A DNA stretch of 64,000 nt, taken from the NCBI RefSeq assembly GCF_016598575.1, contig NZ_CP066801.1:1112501-1176500 (forward strand), read 5' to 3'. The translations under genes were made by a program, and so were the position numbers. Shown piece by piece: positions 35,158 through 45,033 of this stretch. A model generated the notes under the pieces. That model did not search any database and was not told the DNA's origin. It was given only the letters and a program-made list of their open reading frames with translations. Every line of letters begins with the position of its first letter. The stretch's first letter is position 1. The DNA is from Streptomyces sp. HSG2 (GTDB lineage: Bacteria > Actinomycetota > Actinomycetes > Streptomycetales > Streptomycetaceae).

Positions 35158-36606
35158 TCAGAGTTCCAGTCCGGTGAGGACCATCACCCGCTCGTAGGTG
35201 TAGTCCTCCATCGCGGACCGCACGCCCTCACGACCGACCCCCGACCGTTTGGTGCCGCCGTAGGGCATCTGGTCCGCCCGGTAGGAGGGAACGTCCCCGA
35301 TGACGACGCCTCCGACCTCCAGGGCCCGGTGGGCGCGGAAGGCGGTCCGCAGGTCGTGGGTGAAGACCCCGGCCTGGAGACCGTAGGGGGAGTCGTTGAC
35401 GGCCGCGAAGGCCTCCTCCTCGCCGGACACCCTCCGCATCGTCAACACGGGACCGAACACCTCCTCGCGCGCCAGGGTGACGTCGGCGGGCACGTCCGTG
35501 AGGACGGTGGGCGCGTAGGAGGCGCCGTCGCGGGTCCCCCCGGTGACCAGGCGGGCTCCGGCCTCGACGGCCTCCGTGACCCACGTGTGGACGCGACGCG
35601 CCGCGGCCTCGTCGACCAGCGGTCCCACGTCGGTCGCGTCGTCGGAGGGGTCACCGGTGACCTGAGCCTCGACGGCCGCGACGACTCGGGGCAGCAGCCG
35701 GTCGTAGACGGTCGCGTCGGCGATCACCCGCTGGACGGAGACGCAGGACTGTCCACCCTGGTAGTTGGAGAAGGCGGCGATGCGCCGGGCCGCCAGGTCC
35801 AGGTCCGCGTCGCTCGACCAGTCGTCGAGGACGACGGCGGCGCCGTTCCCACCCAGTTCCAGGGTGCAGTGCTTGTGCGGCACCGATTCCATGATCGCGT
35901 ACCCGACCCGGTCGGACCCGGTGAACGAGATGACCGGCAGGCGCTCGTCCCGTACGAGGGCGGGCATGCGGTCGTTGGGCACCGGAAGGACGCTCCAGGC
36001 GCCGGCGGGCAGGTCGGCTCCGGACAGCAGTTCGCCGATCACGAGCCCGGACAACGGCGTCGCGGGAGCGGGCTTGAGGATGATCGGCACACCGGCGGCG
36101 ATGGCCGGGGCGATCTTGTGGGCGCACAGGTTCAACGGGAAGTTGAAGGGCGCGATGCCGAGCACGACGCCCTTGGGGAAGCGGCGCGTGAGGGCCAGTC
36201 GGCCGGTGCCGGCCGCGTCCGTGTCGAGCCGCTGACCGTCGCCGCCGTTGAACCGGCGGGCCTCCTCGGCCGCGAACCGGAAGACCGACGTCGCCCGGCC
36301 GACCTCGGCCCGTGCCCACTTCACGGGCTTCCCGTTCTCCGCGGAGATGAGCAGGGCGATCTCCTCGGCGCGCTCGGTGAGGCCCCTGACGACGCGGTCG
36401 AGTGCGGCGGCGCGGACGTGGGCGGGGGTGGCGGCGAACGTGTCGCGCACCGCGTGCGCCGCCGCCACGGCCTCCTCCACCTGCGCCTCGTCGGGAACGC
36501 TCACGGTGCCGACGAGGCGACCGTCCCAGGGGGAGGTGACGTCCAGGGTGTTCGCGCCGATGGCCTGGCGGCCGGCGAGCCAGAAGGCGTGGGTGGGGGA
36601 AGTCAT
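35158..36606 (-). CDS. Aldehyde dehydrogenase family protein
   Basis: A 482-residue NAD(P)+-dependent dehydrogenase. Visible are the cofactor segment GIAPFNFPLN, the ELGGNG glutamate motif and the catalytic Cys in YQGGQSCVSVQ. Overall it resembles the succinate-semialdehyde/lactaldehyde/GAPN branch of the family. It lies 154 bp downstream of a PucR regulator and near gabT, so succinate semialdehyde is a reasonable but unproven substrate. Confidence 0.85.
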   Translation of the reverse strand: MTSPTHAFWLAGRQAIGANTLDVTSPWDGRLVGTVSVPDEAQVEEAVAAAHAVRDTFAATPAHVRAAALDRVVRGLTERAEEIALLISAENGKPVKWARAEVGRATSVFRFAAEEARRFNGGDGQRLDTDAAGTGRLALTRRFPKGVVLGIAPFNFPLNLCAHKIAPAIAAGVPIILKPAPATPLSGLVIGELLSGADLPAGAWSVLPVPNDRMPALVRDERLPVISFTGSDRVGYAIMESVPHKHCTLELGGNGAAVVLDDWSSDADLDLAARRIAAFSNYQGGQSCVSVQRVIADATVYDRLLPRVVAAVEAQVTGDPSDDATDVGPLVDEAAARRVHTWVTEAVEAGARLVTGGTRDGASYAPTVLTDVPADVTLAREEVFGPVLTMRRVSGEEEAFAAVNDSPYGLQAGVFTHDLRTAFRAHRALEVGGVVIGDVPSYRADQMPYGGTKRSGVGREGVRSAMEDYTYERVMVLTGLEL

Positions 36607-36760
36607 GATCGGATCCGGGCCTTCCGCGTCGGGTGCTGTGGCCTACGTGACCACGGTAGGCGTGCCACCTCGACGCGACGGCACTCCGGAACGGAGCAAT
36701 ACACCGGAGCGCCGTGACGAAACGGCCAGGGTGTCGAGCGGCCGGCGCCGGCCGAGACGG

Positions 36761-38338
36761 TCAGGACCGGTCGGTGGCCTTCAGGGCCAGCCAGAGCTCC
36801 ATGCGCACGTCCGGGTCGTCCAGGGAGCGCCCGAGGATCTCCTCCACGCGGCGCATGCGGTAGCGCAGGGTGTGGCGGTGTACGCCGAGTTCTGCCGCCG
36901 CCGCGTCCCACTGACCGTGCCGCGACAGCCAGGCCCTCAGGGACGCGACCAGATCGCCCCGGCCGGTGGCGTCGTGGTCCCGCAACGCCCGCAGCAGCCC
37001 GTCCGCGAAGGCCCGCACAGCGTCGTCGGCCAGCAGCGGCAGCACCGACCCCGCGGCCACCAGGTCGTGCTCCACGCAGACCCGGCCGCGGCGGCGCGCC
37101 ACCGACAGCGCCTGCCGCGCCTGTTGATAGGCGACCGAGGCGGCGGCCGGCCCGGTGGGCGCCGACATCCCGGCGAGGAAGCCCGCCTCCTCGGCACCCG
37201 GGGTGTGGCGGCCGGCCTCCAGGGCCGAGGCGTGTTCGACGCCGGCGGCGAGGGCCGCGCCACCGTCCTTGGCCAACACCACCAGCCGCTCCCCCTCCGG
37301 CACCACGAGCACGGCCTCGCCGGCGCGCGCCGCGGCGGACTCCACGATGTCGGCCAGCACCACGAAGGGCTCGTCGGAGGTCGTTTCCGCCCGTTCGGCG
37401 ACGACCACGCGGAAAGGCGCGTCCAGCAGCGCTCCGTGCAGGTCGCCGGCGACGGCACGGGCGTGGTCGGGTTCTCCCGCCAGGAGCATGCGGAGCATGG
37501 CGGTGCCGATCCGTTGTTCCGCCGCCTGGAGCGCTCGCGACCGTTCGGTCGTCAGGGTCAGGAGAGCGACGGCGGAGTGGACGGCGTAGCGCTCGGCGGT
37601 CCCGGGGGCGTTGGCCGTGCCGACGGCGAGCGCGGCGCGGGGACGGCGCGAGGTGCCGAGGGTGTGCAGTTCGACCCGGTCGGCTTCCTCGGGTTCGTCG
37701 GCGCCGCCGACGACGGCGGAGGCCGGAGCCGGGCGGTCTCGCAGCCGCCGCACGTCGGCCGCGAGGCGCGCGGCGCGGCGTCCGGCCCACGCCGGCGCCA
37801 CGGCGACGACGGCGCCGGAGGCGTCGTACAACGCGGCCCAGCCGTCGACCTGTCCCGCGAGGGCGGACAGCAGGCCCTCCGGGCCGTCGGCCAGGGCCCG
37901 GCGGGTGAGTTCCCGCTGCGCGGCGAATCCCGCGGTCACCGCCTGGTACTGGTCCGCCGCGATGGCCGCGGACACGGCCTTGCTGATGGCGATGAACGGA
38001 GTGCGGCGCGGTACTTCCAGCAGGGGCAGTCCCTCGTCCTCGGCCGCCCGCACCAGGGCGTCGGGGATGTCCGCGTAGTGGACGCCGACGGCGAAGCCCA
38101 GTCCCACCACGCCCGCTCCGACGAGCCGCCGCACGTAGCGACTCATGGCCTCGGGGTCCTCCGCGTCCAGTTTGAGGGCGGTGATCAGGAGCAGTTCGCC
38201 GCCCTCCATGTACGGGACGGGGTCGGCGAGTTCGCTGGCGTGGGCCCAGCGCACCGGCACGTCGAGGTGATCGCCGCCCGCGCGCACGGTGAGTCTCAGC
38301 GCGGTGTGGCGGACGAGCGAGGCGAGGGTCGGTGACAT
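36761..38338 (-). CDS. PucR family transcriptional regulator
   Basis: A 525-residue regulator. The N-terminal PucR domain (about residues 1-125, with WAHASELADPVPYMEGGELL) is followed by a GGDEF-like central region. The C-terminal helix-turn-helix reads LGVHRHTLRYRMRRVEEILG (about 491-510). Start ATG 38338 has GGAAG upstream and begins MSPTLASLV; an ATG at 38404 is in frame but less likely. In actinobacteria PucR proteins often activate GABA or purine catabolism; gabT lies 2.5 kb away. Confidence 0.9.
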   Translation of the reverse strand: MSPTLASLVRHTALRLTVRAGGDHLDVPVRWAHASELADPVPYMEGGELLLITALKLDAEDPEAMSRYVRRLVGAGVVGLGFAVGVHYADIPDALVRAAEDEGLPLLEVPRRTPFIAISKAVSAAIAADQYQAVTAGFAAQRELTRRALADGPEGLLSALAGQVDGWAALYDASGAVVAVAPAWAGRRAARLAADVRRLRDRPAPASAVVGGADEPEEADRVELHTLGTSRRPRAALAVGTANAPGTAERYAVHSAVALLTLTTERSRALQAAEQRIGTAMLRMLLAGEPDHARAVAGDLHGALLDAPFRVVVAERAETTSDEPFVVLADIVESAAARAGEAVLVVPEGERLVVLAKDGGAALAAGVEHASALEAGRHTPGAEEAGFLAGMSAPTGPAAASVAYQQARQALSVARRRGRVCVEHDLVAAGSVLPLLADDAVRAFADGLLRALRDHDATGRGDLVASLRAWLSRHGQWDAAAAELGVHRHTLRYRMRRVEEILGRSLDDPDVRMELWLALKATDRS

Positions 38339-38447
38339 GAGGCCTTCCGCTGGGCGACGGAGCGAGCCGTCGCGTTCATTTGGCCGCGCTGGACGAACGG
38401 CCACTCCGATTCTGCCTCACCGTACGGTGGCCGGGGCCGCGGCGGCT

Positions 38448-40568
38448 TCAACCGCGCAGGTCCACCAACAGAGGGGGCGTGTGCTCCCCCCGGACGGTGG
38501 TGAGGGACAGCACGGCGTGCCCCGGTGGCAGGGTGTGCGCCAGCTCGGAGGCCGACCAGCGCTCCCGCTCGACCTGGCGCACGGTCACCGCCCTGGCGGT
38601 GGGCGCCTTGCCGGTGATCGCCCTGCGCACCAGGTACGCGGCCTTGCCCGCGGCGCTTTCGGCGATGATCTGCCGGTCGGTCACGTCGTGGGCCTCGGTC
38701 CACTCCTTCCCCCACACCTCGGCGAAGCCCTGCCCGTCCCAAGGCGTCAGGCCGGAGAGCGCCACCCGACAGCCGACGGAACCGAGCAGCGGCGCTCGCA
38801 GCTCCCGAGGCAGATCGTCGAGGGTGCGGAGCGTCAGCACCACGCCGGCGCCGGCAGAACGCAGTCGCTGGATACCCCGGACCGCTTCCGGCGTCACCGC
38901 CCCGCCGGCGTCGTCGAGGACCAGACAAGCGAAGAGGGAGCGGTCCTCGCGTGCCGCGACGCTCGCGGCGAACTGGGCCAGCAGCAGCCGGGCCAGGAGC
39001 CGCGAGGCGTCGGGGTGCGCACGATCGGGAAGATCGACGCGGACTCGCACCGGATGCTCCAGCGAGCGGAGGGAGAAGACCCGGGTCCGTCCCGAGGTGT
39101 CGAAGAACGTCGCGAAAGCCGGTCGGTCCAACAGCGCCAGGCGCTCGGCCAGCACGGGCCCGACGTCGCCGGGCCGACCGCTCTGGCGCTCCCGGGCGTC
39201 CAGCTCCCGGAGCATCGCTTCCTGACCGGTGGCCGTCAGCGACTCGCGGAGCGCCGCCAGCGACTCGGGGGCTCCGTCGAGGAGTCGGCGCAGCTCGGGG
39301 ATGGTGGGGAAGCGGTCGTGCACCGCCCGGAAGGGGCCGAGCAGCCGGGCCAACACGGTCGCGGAGCGCCGACCGTCGCCGCCTGGCGACGGATCGGCCA
39401 GGTCGCCGGCGAGCGCCTCGGCCAGTACGGCCGCCGCCTCGTCGGGGTCGTCGGCGCCGCCGTACAGGTCCAGGTCGTGGAGGGAGTCGGGGTGGCCGAA
39501 CCGGACGACGACGTCGTAGGCGTCGGCGGGGCCGAGTCCCGCGCCGGCGGCTCCGACCACGACGACCGCTGCCCGACCCGCGAGTGCCTGGAGGCAGAGC
39601 GCCTCGGCCAGGGGGCGCACGAGTGCAGCGGTCTTCCCCGCTCCCGCCGGGCCGACGGCCAGCAACGAAGTGCCCAGTTCATCGGGGCCCAGGGCGAGGC
39701 CCACGCCGCGATAGGCGTGGGGGTTGCGGAGGTCCTCCGCGGTGGTGCCGAGACGGACCTGGCCGGTCACCATGTCGTGGCGTGCGTGCCGGCGCGGCAG
39801 GTCCCGGGCCCCGGAGGGGTGGGGGCAGGCGCCGGCACCGTGCCGTTCCACCGCCGCCGAGAAGGTCGCCGCGTCGTGTGCCCCGCCGGTCACCCCCTGC
39901 CAGGCCCGGGTGATCCGGGCATGGTCCACGTCCCGCAGGAAGCCGGACCGGGCCTCGGTGGCGAGCCGCTCGGCGGCGTCGACGGCGCCGGCGCGGCGCA
40001 GGGCGGGGAAGGCGGCGGGGTCCTCATCCGGGGCGGTCGGGGGTCCGCCCTCGGAGGGGGGGCGACGGACTCGGGGAGCGTAGCGGTGCCAGATCTCGGC
40101 CCAGCGGCCGAGCCTGCCGACGCAGTAGAGGATCGCGAGGGCGACGATGCCGTAGTAGGCGTAGACGACCACGACGGAACCGACGCTGTGCGGCTCCGCC
40201 CAGGAGTCGGGGACCATGGCGTAGAGCGGGAGCAGCCACCAACCGCCCAGGTAGCCGTTCCACAGCAGGGACCAGATCAACCAGCCGACGAGGAAGGCGA
40301 TGAGCGCGCCGGCGAACAGTCGGCGCCCCGGGACCCGTTCGGGCTCGGCCTCGGGCCGGGGGCGGTACCCGAACCGCCACACCCCGGGGGGCGCGGGCGG
40401 TCGGGGCACGCGCAGCCAGGCGAGGAAGGCCGATCCGTCGGGCAGCGGAGGCGCTCCCGGGGCCGTCGACGGTCTCGGTGGCGCGGCCAAGCGCTCCTCC
40501 GGCCCCGCCGGACGCGGCACGGGGTTCGCCCGTGTGCCCCGCGGGTCCCGCGTCCCTTCGCCTTCCAT
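38448..40568 (-). CDS. VirD4/TraM-like membrane-anchored ATPase
   Basis: A 706-residue protein. About residues 1-70 are Pro/Arg-rich; two membrane helices follow (about 77-98 and 120-145). After a linker the ATPase domain shows Walker A GPAGAGKTAAL (near residue 305) and a Walker B-like FACLVLDDAGG (near 555). The layout matches type IV coupling proteins, but no relaxase or transfer genes are nearby, so it is a chromosomal orphan with unknown cargo. Start ATG 40568; the open frame continues far upstream only as antisense of gabT. Confidence 0.78.
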   Translation of the reverse strand: MEGEGTRDPRGTRANPVPRPAGPEERLAAPPRPSTAPGAPPLPDGSAFLAWLRVPRPPAPPGVWRFGYRPRPEAEPERVPGRRLFAGALIAFLVGWLIWSLLWNGYLGGWWLLPLYAMVPDSWAEPHSVGSVVVVYAYYGIVALAILYCVGRLGRWAEIWHRYAPRVRRPPSEGGPPTAPDEDPAAFPALRRAGAVDAAERLATEARSGFLRDVDHARITRAWQGVTGGAHDAATFSAAVERHGAGACPHPSGARDLPRRHARHDMVTGQVRLGTTAEDLRNPHAYRGVGLALGPDELGTSLLAVGPAGAGKTAALVRPLAEALCLQALAGRAAVVVVGAAGAGLGPADAYDVVVRFGHPDSLHDLDLYGGADDPDEAAAVLAEALAGDLADPSPGGDGRRSATVLARLLGPFRAVHDRFPTIPELRRLLDGAPESLAALRESLTATGQEAMLRELDARERQSGRPGDVGPVLAERLALLDRPAFATFFDTSGRTRVFSLRSLEHPVRVRVDLPDRAHPDASRLLARLLLAQFAASVAAREDRSLFACLVLDDAGGAVTPEAVRGIQRLRSAGAGVVLTLRTLDDLPRELRAPLLGSVGCRVALSGLTPWDGQGFAEVWGKEWTEAHDVTDRQIIAESAAGKAAYLVRRAITGKAPTARAVTVRQVERERWSASELAHTLPPGHAVLSLTTVRGEHTPPLLVDLRG

Positions 40569-40841
40569 CGCCCTTGCCCCCTGACCAGCCGCGCGCGTGC
40601 ACTCTCGGCCAGCCAATCTAATGCCTCCCGGGGTGAGTTCACCGGTCACCGGGCAGGGTCGGCGGTATTCTTCGCCCGTGCCCGGTGTCCGGTCGGGCCG
40701 GCGTTCGGGGGCGCGGCACGCTATGTCCACCGCGGACAACGGCGCCGCTCGACACCGCCCACCTGGAGCATGCCCGCCGGGCGTCGGCCGCCCTAGCCTG
40801 CGGTGGAGGACCCCGCGACCCGCACGATCCAGGAGCCCCCC

Positions 40842-42176
40842 ATGACCGTACTGCCGCAGACGCGTCGCCTCGTCACCGCGATCCCCGGCCCGAAGTCGCG
40901 GGAGCTCCAGGCCCGTCGGACCGCCTCCGTCGCGCGAGGTGTGGGCTCGGTGCTGCCGGTGTTCACCGCGCGGGCCGGGGGCGGGATCATCGAGGACGTC
41001 GACGGCAACCGACTGATCGACTTCGGTTCGGGTATCGCCGTGACGTCGGTCGGCGCCTCGGCGGAGGCCGTGGTCCGCAGGGCGACCGAACAGCTCGCCG
41101 AGTTCACGCACACCTGCTTCATGGTCACGCCGTACGAGGGCTACGTGGACGTCGCGGAGGCGCTGGCCGAGCTGACCCCGGGCGACCACCCCAAGAAGTC
41201 CGCCCTCTTCAACAGCGGCGCGGAGGCGGTGGAGAACGCGGTCAAGATCGCCCGCATCCACACCGGGCGACAGGCGATCGTCGTCTTCGACCACGGCTAT
41301 CACGGTCGCACCAACCTCACCATGGCCCTGACGTCCAAGAACATGCCCTACAAGCATGGCTTCGGCCCCTTCGCCCCGGAGATCCACCGCGTCCCCGTGG
41401 CGTACGGCTACCGCTGGCCGAGCGGCCCGGAGAACGCGGGCCCGGAGGCCGCCGCCCAGGTCGTCGACCAGATCGCCAAGCAGATCGGCGCGGAGAACGT
41501 GGCCGCGATCGTCATCGAACCCCTGCTGGGCGAGGGCGGCTTCATCGAACCGGCCCGAGGCTTCTTGCCGGCGATCCGGGAGTTCGCCCGGGACCACGGG
41601 ATCGTGTTCGTCGCCGACGAGATCCAGTCCGGCTTCTGCCGCACCGGCCAGTGGTTCGCCTGCGAGGACGAGGGGATCGTCCCGGACTTGATCACCACCG
41701 CCAAGGGCATCGCGGGTGGACTGCCGCTCGCCGCCGTCACGGGCCGCGCCGAGATCATGGACGCCGCCCACACCGGTGGCCTGGGCGGCACCTACGGGGG
41801 CAACCCGGTGGCCTGCGCGGGGGCGCTCGGCGCCATCGAGACGATGCGTGAGATGGACCTCAACGCCCGTGCCAAGCGGATCGAGGCCATCATGAAGGGC
41901 CGTCTGTCGGCCCTGGCCGAGAAGTTCGAGTTGATCGGCGACGTGCGAGGACGAGGAGCCATGATCGCCGTCGAGCTCGTCACAGACCGGGCCACCAAGG
42001 AACCCGCCGCCGAGGCGACCGCCGAGGTGGCCCGCGCCTGCCACGCCGCCGGCCTGCTGGTCCTGACCTGCGGGACCTACGGGAACGTCCTGCGGTTCCT
42101 GCCGCCGCTGGTGATCGGCGAGGACCTGCTCGACGAGGGCCTGGACATCATCGAGCGTGCCTTCGAAGGACTCTGA
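40842..42176 (+). CDS. gabT: 4-aminobutyrate aminotransferase
   Basis: A 444-residue class III PLP aminotransferase that transfers the amino group of GABA to 2-oxoglutarate, giving succinate semialdehyde. Motifs: NSGAEAVENAVKIAR, HGYHGRTNLTMALT, FVADEIQSGFCRTG and the PLP lysine in TTAKGIAGGLPLAA. Start ATG 40842 has AGGAG 7 bases upstream. A TAGCCT hexamer at 40794-40799 may be the -10. It works with the aldehyde dehydrogenases at 35.2 and 46.2 kb. Confidence 0.93.
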   Translation: MTVLPQTRRLVTAIPGPKSRELQARRTASVARGVGSVLPVFTARAGGGIIEDVDGNRLIDFGSGIAVTSVGASAEAVVRRATEQLAEFTHTCFMVTPYEGYVDVAEALAELTPGDHPKKSALFNSGAEAVENAVKIARIHTGRQAIVVFDHGYHGRTNLTMALTSKNMPYKHGFGPFAPEIHRVPVAYGYRWPSGPENAGPEAAAQVVDQIAKQIGAENVAAIVIEPLLGEGGFIEPARGFLPAIREFARDHGIVFVADEIQSGFCRTGQWFACEDEGIVPDLITTAKGIAGGLPLAAVTGRAEIMDAAHTGGLGGTYGGNPVACAGALGAIETMREMDLNARAKRIEAIMKGRLSALAEKFELIGDVRGRGAMIAVELVTDRATKEPAAEATAEVARACHAAGLLVLTCGTYGNVLRFLPPLVIGEDLLDEGLDIIERAFEGL

Positions 42177-43125
42177 ACCCGAAGATCCGTCGATCGTGGA
42201 CACGTCGTCCACGCCGCGGGCGGCTGCCGGGGCGGACTCTCCGCCCCGGCCCTCGCGTGACTCCGACGCGTGCGAACGGACGGGACCACCCGCCACTACC
42301 TGGCCGCGACCGCCCCTCCGACTCGCGTGCTGCCTCCTCGTCCTGATCACCTGGCAGGTCGTGACGGACGGGCCGGTGGCGCGGCTGGACGAACGCCTGA
42401 CCCGGGCTCTCCACCACCCCGACCGGATGGGCGAGTTCCTGGCGGATCTCGGCAACGGGGAGGTGGCCGTCCCGGTATTGGCGGCCGTCCTGATCCTGGT
42501 GGCGTGGCGACACCGGACGGCCGGCGAGCCCCGCTGGTGGCTGCCCGCCCTGGCCGGGGCGGCCCCGACGGTGTCGGCTCCGGTGCTCGTCCTGCCGGTC
42601 AAGGCCCTGGTCGCGCGGCAGGGGGCACCGGCCGTGGCCGAGTCTCTCGGTTCCTTCCCCTCCGGACACACGGTGACAGCCGTGGTCGCCTACGGCACGG
42701 CGGCGGCGCTGCTCCTGCCTCCCGAGTCCTCGCGGGCGTCGCGCCGCCGGGTGTGGGGGGTCGCCGCCTGCCTGATCCTGGGGGTGTCGTCGGGCCTGGT
42801 TCGTCAGGGATACCACTGGCCGCTGGACATCGCGGCGGGCTGGTGCCTGGGCACCGTACTGCTCGCCGTCCCCCGGGCGATCGGGGCGGACAGGAGCGGC
42901 ACACCACCACGGTCGGCGACGCCCCGGACCGGGCGCAGACGCCGGAGACGACAGAGCCCTCCTCGCCGCCGACCACCGACGTTTCCGGCCCCCCCGCTCA
43001 CCCCGTACGTGGCGGCCGGCGAGACGGGCGCCGGCCTCTTCCCGCGTCGGTCCCTTTCCCCTTCCGCCCACGGGCCGCCCCGCCCCGACAGGACCGTCCC
43101 CCGCTTCCTCCCGGTCGCCCCCTGA
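42157..43125 (+). CDS. PAP2 superfamily phosphatase-like membrane protein
   Basis: A 322-residue frame overlapping the end of gabT. The start may be GTG 42157 or GTG 42196. Membrane segments lie at about 53-70, 105-121, 130-150, 178-192 and 202-245. PAP2 motif 2 is clear (SFPSGHTVTA). Motif 1 (KALVARQGAP) and motif 3 (LVRQGYHWPLD) keep the Lys and the His/Asp but place the arginines differently from the canonical KX6RP and SRX5HX3D. The C-terminal 80 residues are Arg/Pro-rich. Probable lipid-phosphate phosphatase, substrate unknown. Confidence 0.75.
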   Translation: MPSKDSEPEDPSIVDTSSTPRAAAGADSPPRPSRDSDACERTGPPATTWPRPPLRLACCLLVLITWQVVTDGPVARLDERLTRALHHPDRMGEFLADLGNGEVAVPVLAAVLILVAWRHRTAGEPRWWLPALAGAAPTVSAPVLVLPVKALVARQGAPAVAESLGSFPSGHTVTAVVAYGTAAALLLPPESSRASRRRVWGVAACLILGVSSGLVRQGYHWPLDIAAGWCLGTVLLAVPRAIGADRSGTPPRSATPRTGRRRRRRQSPPRRRPPTFPAPPLTPYVAAGETGAGLFPRRSLSPSAHGPPRPDRTVPRFLPVAP

Positions 43126-43246
43126 AGACCCCACCGCTGCCACCCCGACCATGCCGGGCCTACGATGGCCCCGGCCCACCGAACAGCCGATCGTCCCGGC
43201 ACCGCGACACCGGACCGGGCGCGGGTGCCACAGCCGGGGAGGACCC

Positions 43247-44326
43247 TTGACCGACCGACTCGCCGTCCCCCCGCCGCGGCCCGGACTCCGAGCGTTCGTC
43301 GCCGGTCTGCCCAAGGCCGAACTCCACGTCCACCACGTCGGCTCCGCCTCTCCTCGGATCATCGCCGAGCTCGCCGCCCGCCACCCGGCCTCCGGGGTGC
43401 CGAAGGACCCCGAGGCGCTCGCGGAGTACTTCACCTTCACCGACTTCGCCGACTTCGTCCGCGCCTACCTGTCCGTGGTCGATCTGATCCGCACCCCCGA
43501 GGACGTCCGGACGCTGACCCACGAGGTGGCCCGGGACCTGGCCCGACAGGAGGTGCGCTACGCGGAGCTGACCGTCACCCCGTTCTCCTCCGTCCGGCGC
43601 GGAATCGACGACCGGGCCTTCATGGACGCGATCGAAGACGCCCGGAAGGCGGCCGAGGCGGAGTTCGGGGTGCTGCTGCGCTGGTGCTTCGACATCCCCG
43701 GGGACCTGGGCGAGGAGGGCGCGCGGGAGACGCTCCGGCTCGCCACCGACGACCGAGTCCGGCCCGAGGGGCTGGTCTCCTTCGGCCTCGGTGGCCGCGA
43801 GGTCGGAATCCCCCGGGCCCGATTCAAGCCGTACTTCGACCGGGCCCGCGCGGCCGGACTGCGCTCGGTGCCGCACGCCGGCGAGACCTCCGGCCCGGAG
43901 TCGGTGTGGGAGGCGCTGCTCGACCTCGGGGCGGATCGCGTCGGCCACGGGATCGGCGCCGCCAGGGACCCGAAGCTCCTCGCGCACCTGGCGGAGCACC
44001 GCGTCACCCTGGAAGTGTGCCCGACCTCGAACCTGGCCACCGGAGCCGTCGGCAGCCTGGCGGAACACCCGCTCGGCGAACTCGTGCGAGCGGGCGTACC
44101 GGTGACGGTGAACTCGGACGACCCGCCCATGTTCGGCACCGACCTCGCGAACGAGTACGCCATCGCGGCCGAGCTGCTGGACCTCGACGAGAACGGCCTC
44201 GCCTCGCTGGCCCGCGACGCGGTCGAGGCCTCCTTCCTGGAGCCGGCGGACAAGGCCCGCATCGCGGGCGAGATCGACGCCTACACCACGAGGTGGCTCT
44301 CCGGGAAGGAGGCACCGGCGCCTTGA
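43247..44326 (+). CDS. Adenosine deaminase family protein
   Basis: A 359-residue metal-dependent amidohydrolase. Zinc ligands: HVH at 27-29, HAGE (VPHAGETSG), GHGIGAARD and NSDDPPMF. The start is TTG 43247 with GGGGAGGA upstream; the frame is open earlier but lacks family sequence. Substrates could be adenosine or a related aminated purine. The TGA overlaps the TTG of the GDPD gene (TTGA). Confidence 0.9.
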   Translation: MTDRLAVPPPRPGLRAFVAGLPKAELHVHHVGSASPRIIAELAARHPASGVPKDPEALAEYFTFTDFADFVRAYLSVVDLIRTPEDVRTLTHEVARDLARQEVRYAELTVTPFSSVRRGIDDRAFMDAIEDARKAAEAEFGVLLRWCFDIPGDLGEEGARETLRLATDDRVRPEGLVSFGLGGREVGIPRARFKPYFDRARAAGLRSVPHAGETSGPESVWEALLDLGADRVGHGIGAARDPKLLAHLAEHRVTLEVCPTSNLATGAVGSLAEHPLGELVRAGVPVTVNSDDPPMFGTDLANEYAIAAELLDLDENGLASLARDAVEASFLEPADKARIAGEIDAYTTRWLSGKEAPAP

Positions 44327-45033
44327 CCAGGGCGGTGGGTCACCGCGGCGACCCGTACCGACGCCGCGAGAACACGCTCGCGTCCCTGCGCTCGGCGTGG
44401 CGGAGCGACGCGGACGCCGCCGAGGTCGACGTCCGGCTGACCCGGGACCGGGTCCCGGTCCTGCTCCACGACGCGACGCTCCAACGCCTCTGGGGACGAG
44501 ACCGCCCGTTGGCATCGCTGTCGTCGGCCGAGGTACGCGAGCTGACCGCCGGCCGGGTGCCGACGCTCGAGGAGGCCCTGGCCGCGACCGAGGGGCGGCG
44601 TCTTCTGCTCGACCTCCCCGGCGCGCCCGACGACGCCGCGGTCCGACGGATCGTCGAGGTCGTCCGCTCGCAGGGGGCGTCCGACCGGGTCGAGTACTGC
44701 GCGGGCGCCCCTGCCATGCTCGCCGTGCGCGCCGTGGACGCCCGCGCCGAGATCGCCCTGACCTGGACCTCCTCCGCACCGCCCCGCCCGGCTCTGATGG
44801 ACGCGGTGCGCCCACGTTGGCTCAACTACGCCTTCGCGTTGGTGGACGGGCCGTTGGTCGAGCGAATCCACCACGACGGCCGTCTGGTGTCCGTGTGGAC
44901 CCCGGACACCGGACGCTCCATGCGGCGGCTGACGGACGCCGGTGTCGACTCGATCACCACGAACCGCGTGGACGTGCTCCGCGCCCTCCTCGAACGGGGC
45001 CCGCGTCAGCCGGCGGAGCCGACCACCGGGTAG
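44323..45033 (+). CDS. Glycerophosphodiester phosphodiesterase
   Basis: A 236-residue GDPD-type TIM barrel without signal peptide. Motifs: GHRGDPYRRRENTLAS (residues 6-21) with the catalytic His-Arg and ENT, then AEVDVRLTRDRVPVLLHD (about 33-50). Start TTG 44323, coupled to the upstream stop; AAGGAGG lies 10 bases upstream. The 3' end overlaps the convergent sphingomyelinase-like gene by 28 bp. Likely role: cleaving phospholipid-derived glycerophosphodiesters. Confidence 0.88.
   Translation: MTRAVGHRGDPYRRRENTLASLRSAWRSDADAAEVDVRLTRDRVPVLLHDATLQRLWGRDRPLASLSSAEVRELTAGRVPTLEEALAATEGRRLLLDLPGAPDDAAVRRIVEVVRSQGASDRVEYCAGAPAMLAVRAVDARAEIALTWTSSAPPRPALMDAVRPRWLNYAFALVDGPLVERIHHDGRLVSVWTPDTGRSMRRLTDAGVDSITTNRVDVLRALLERGPRQPAEPTTG

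Noticed and set aside
38448..42671. A 1407-codon minus-strand open frame
   Set aside because: Only the part up to 40568 has protein-like sequence; the rest is antisense to gabT and PAP2, open because of high G+C.
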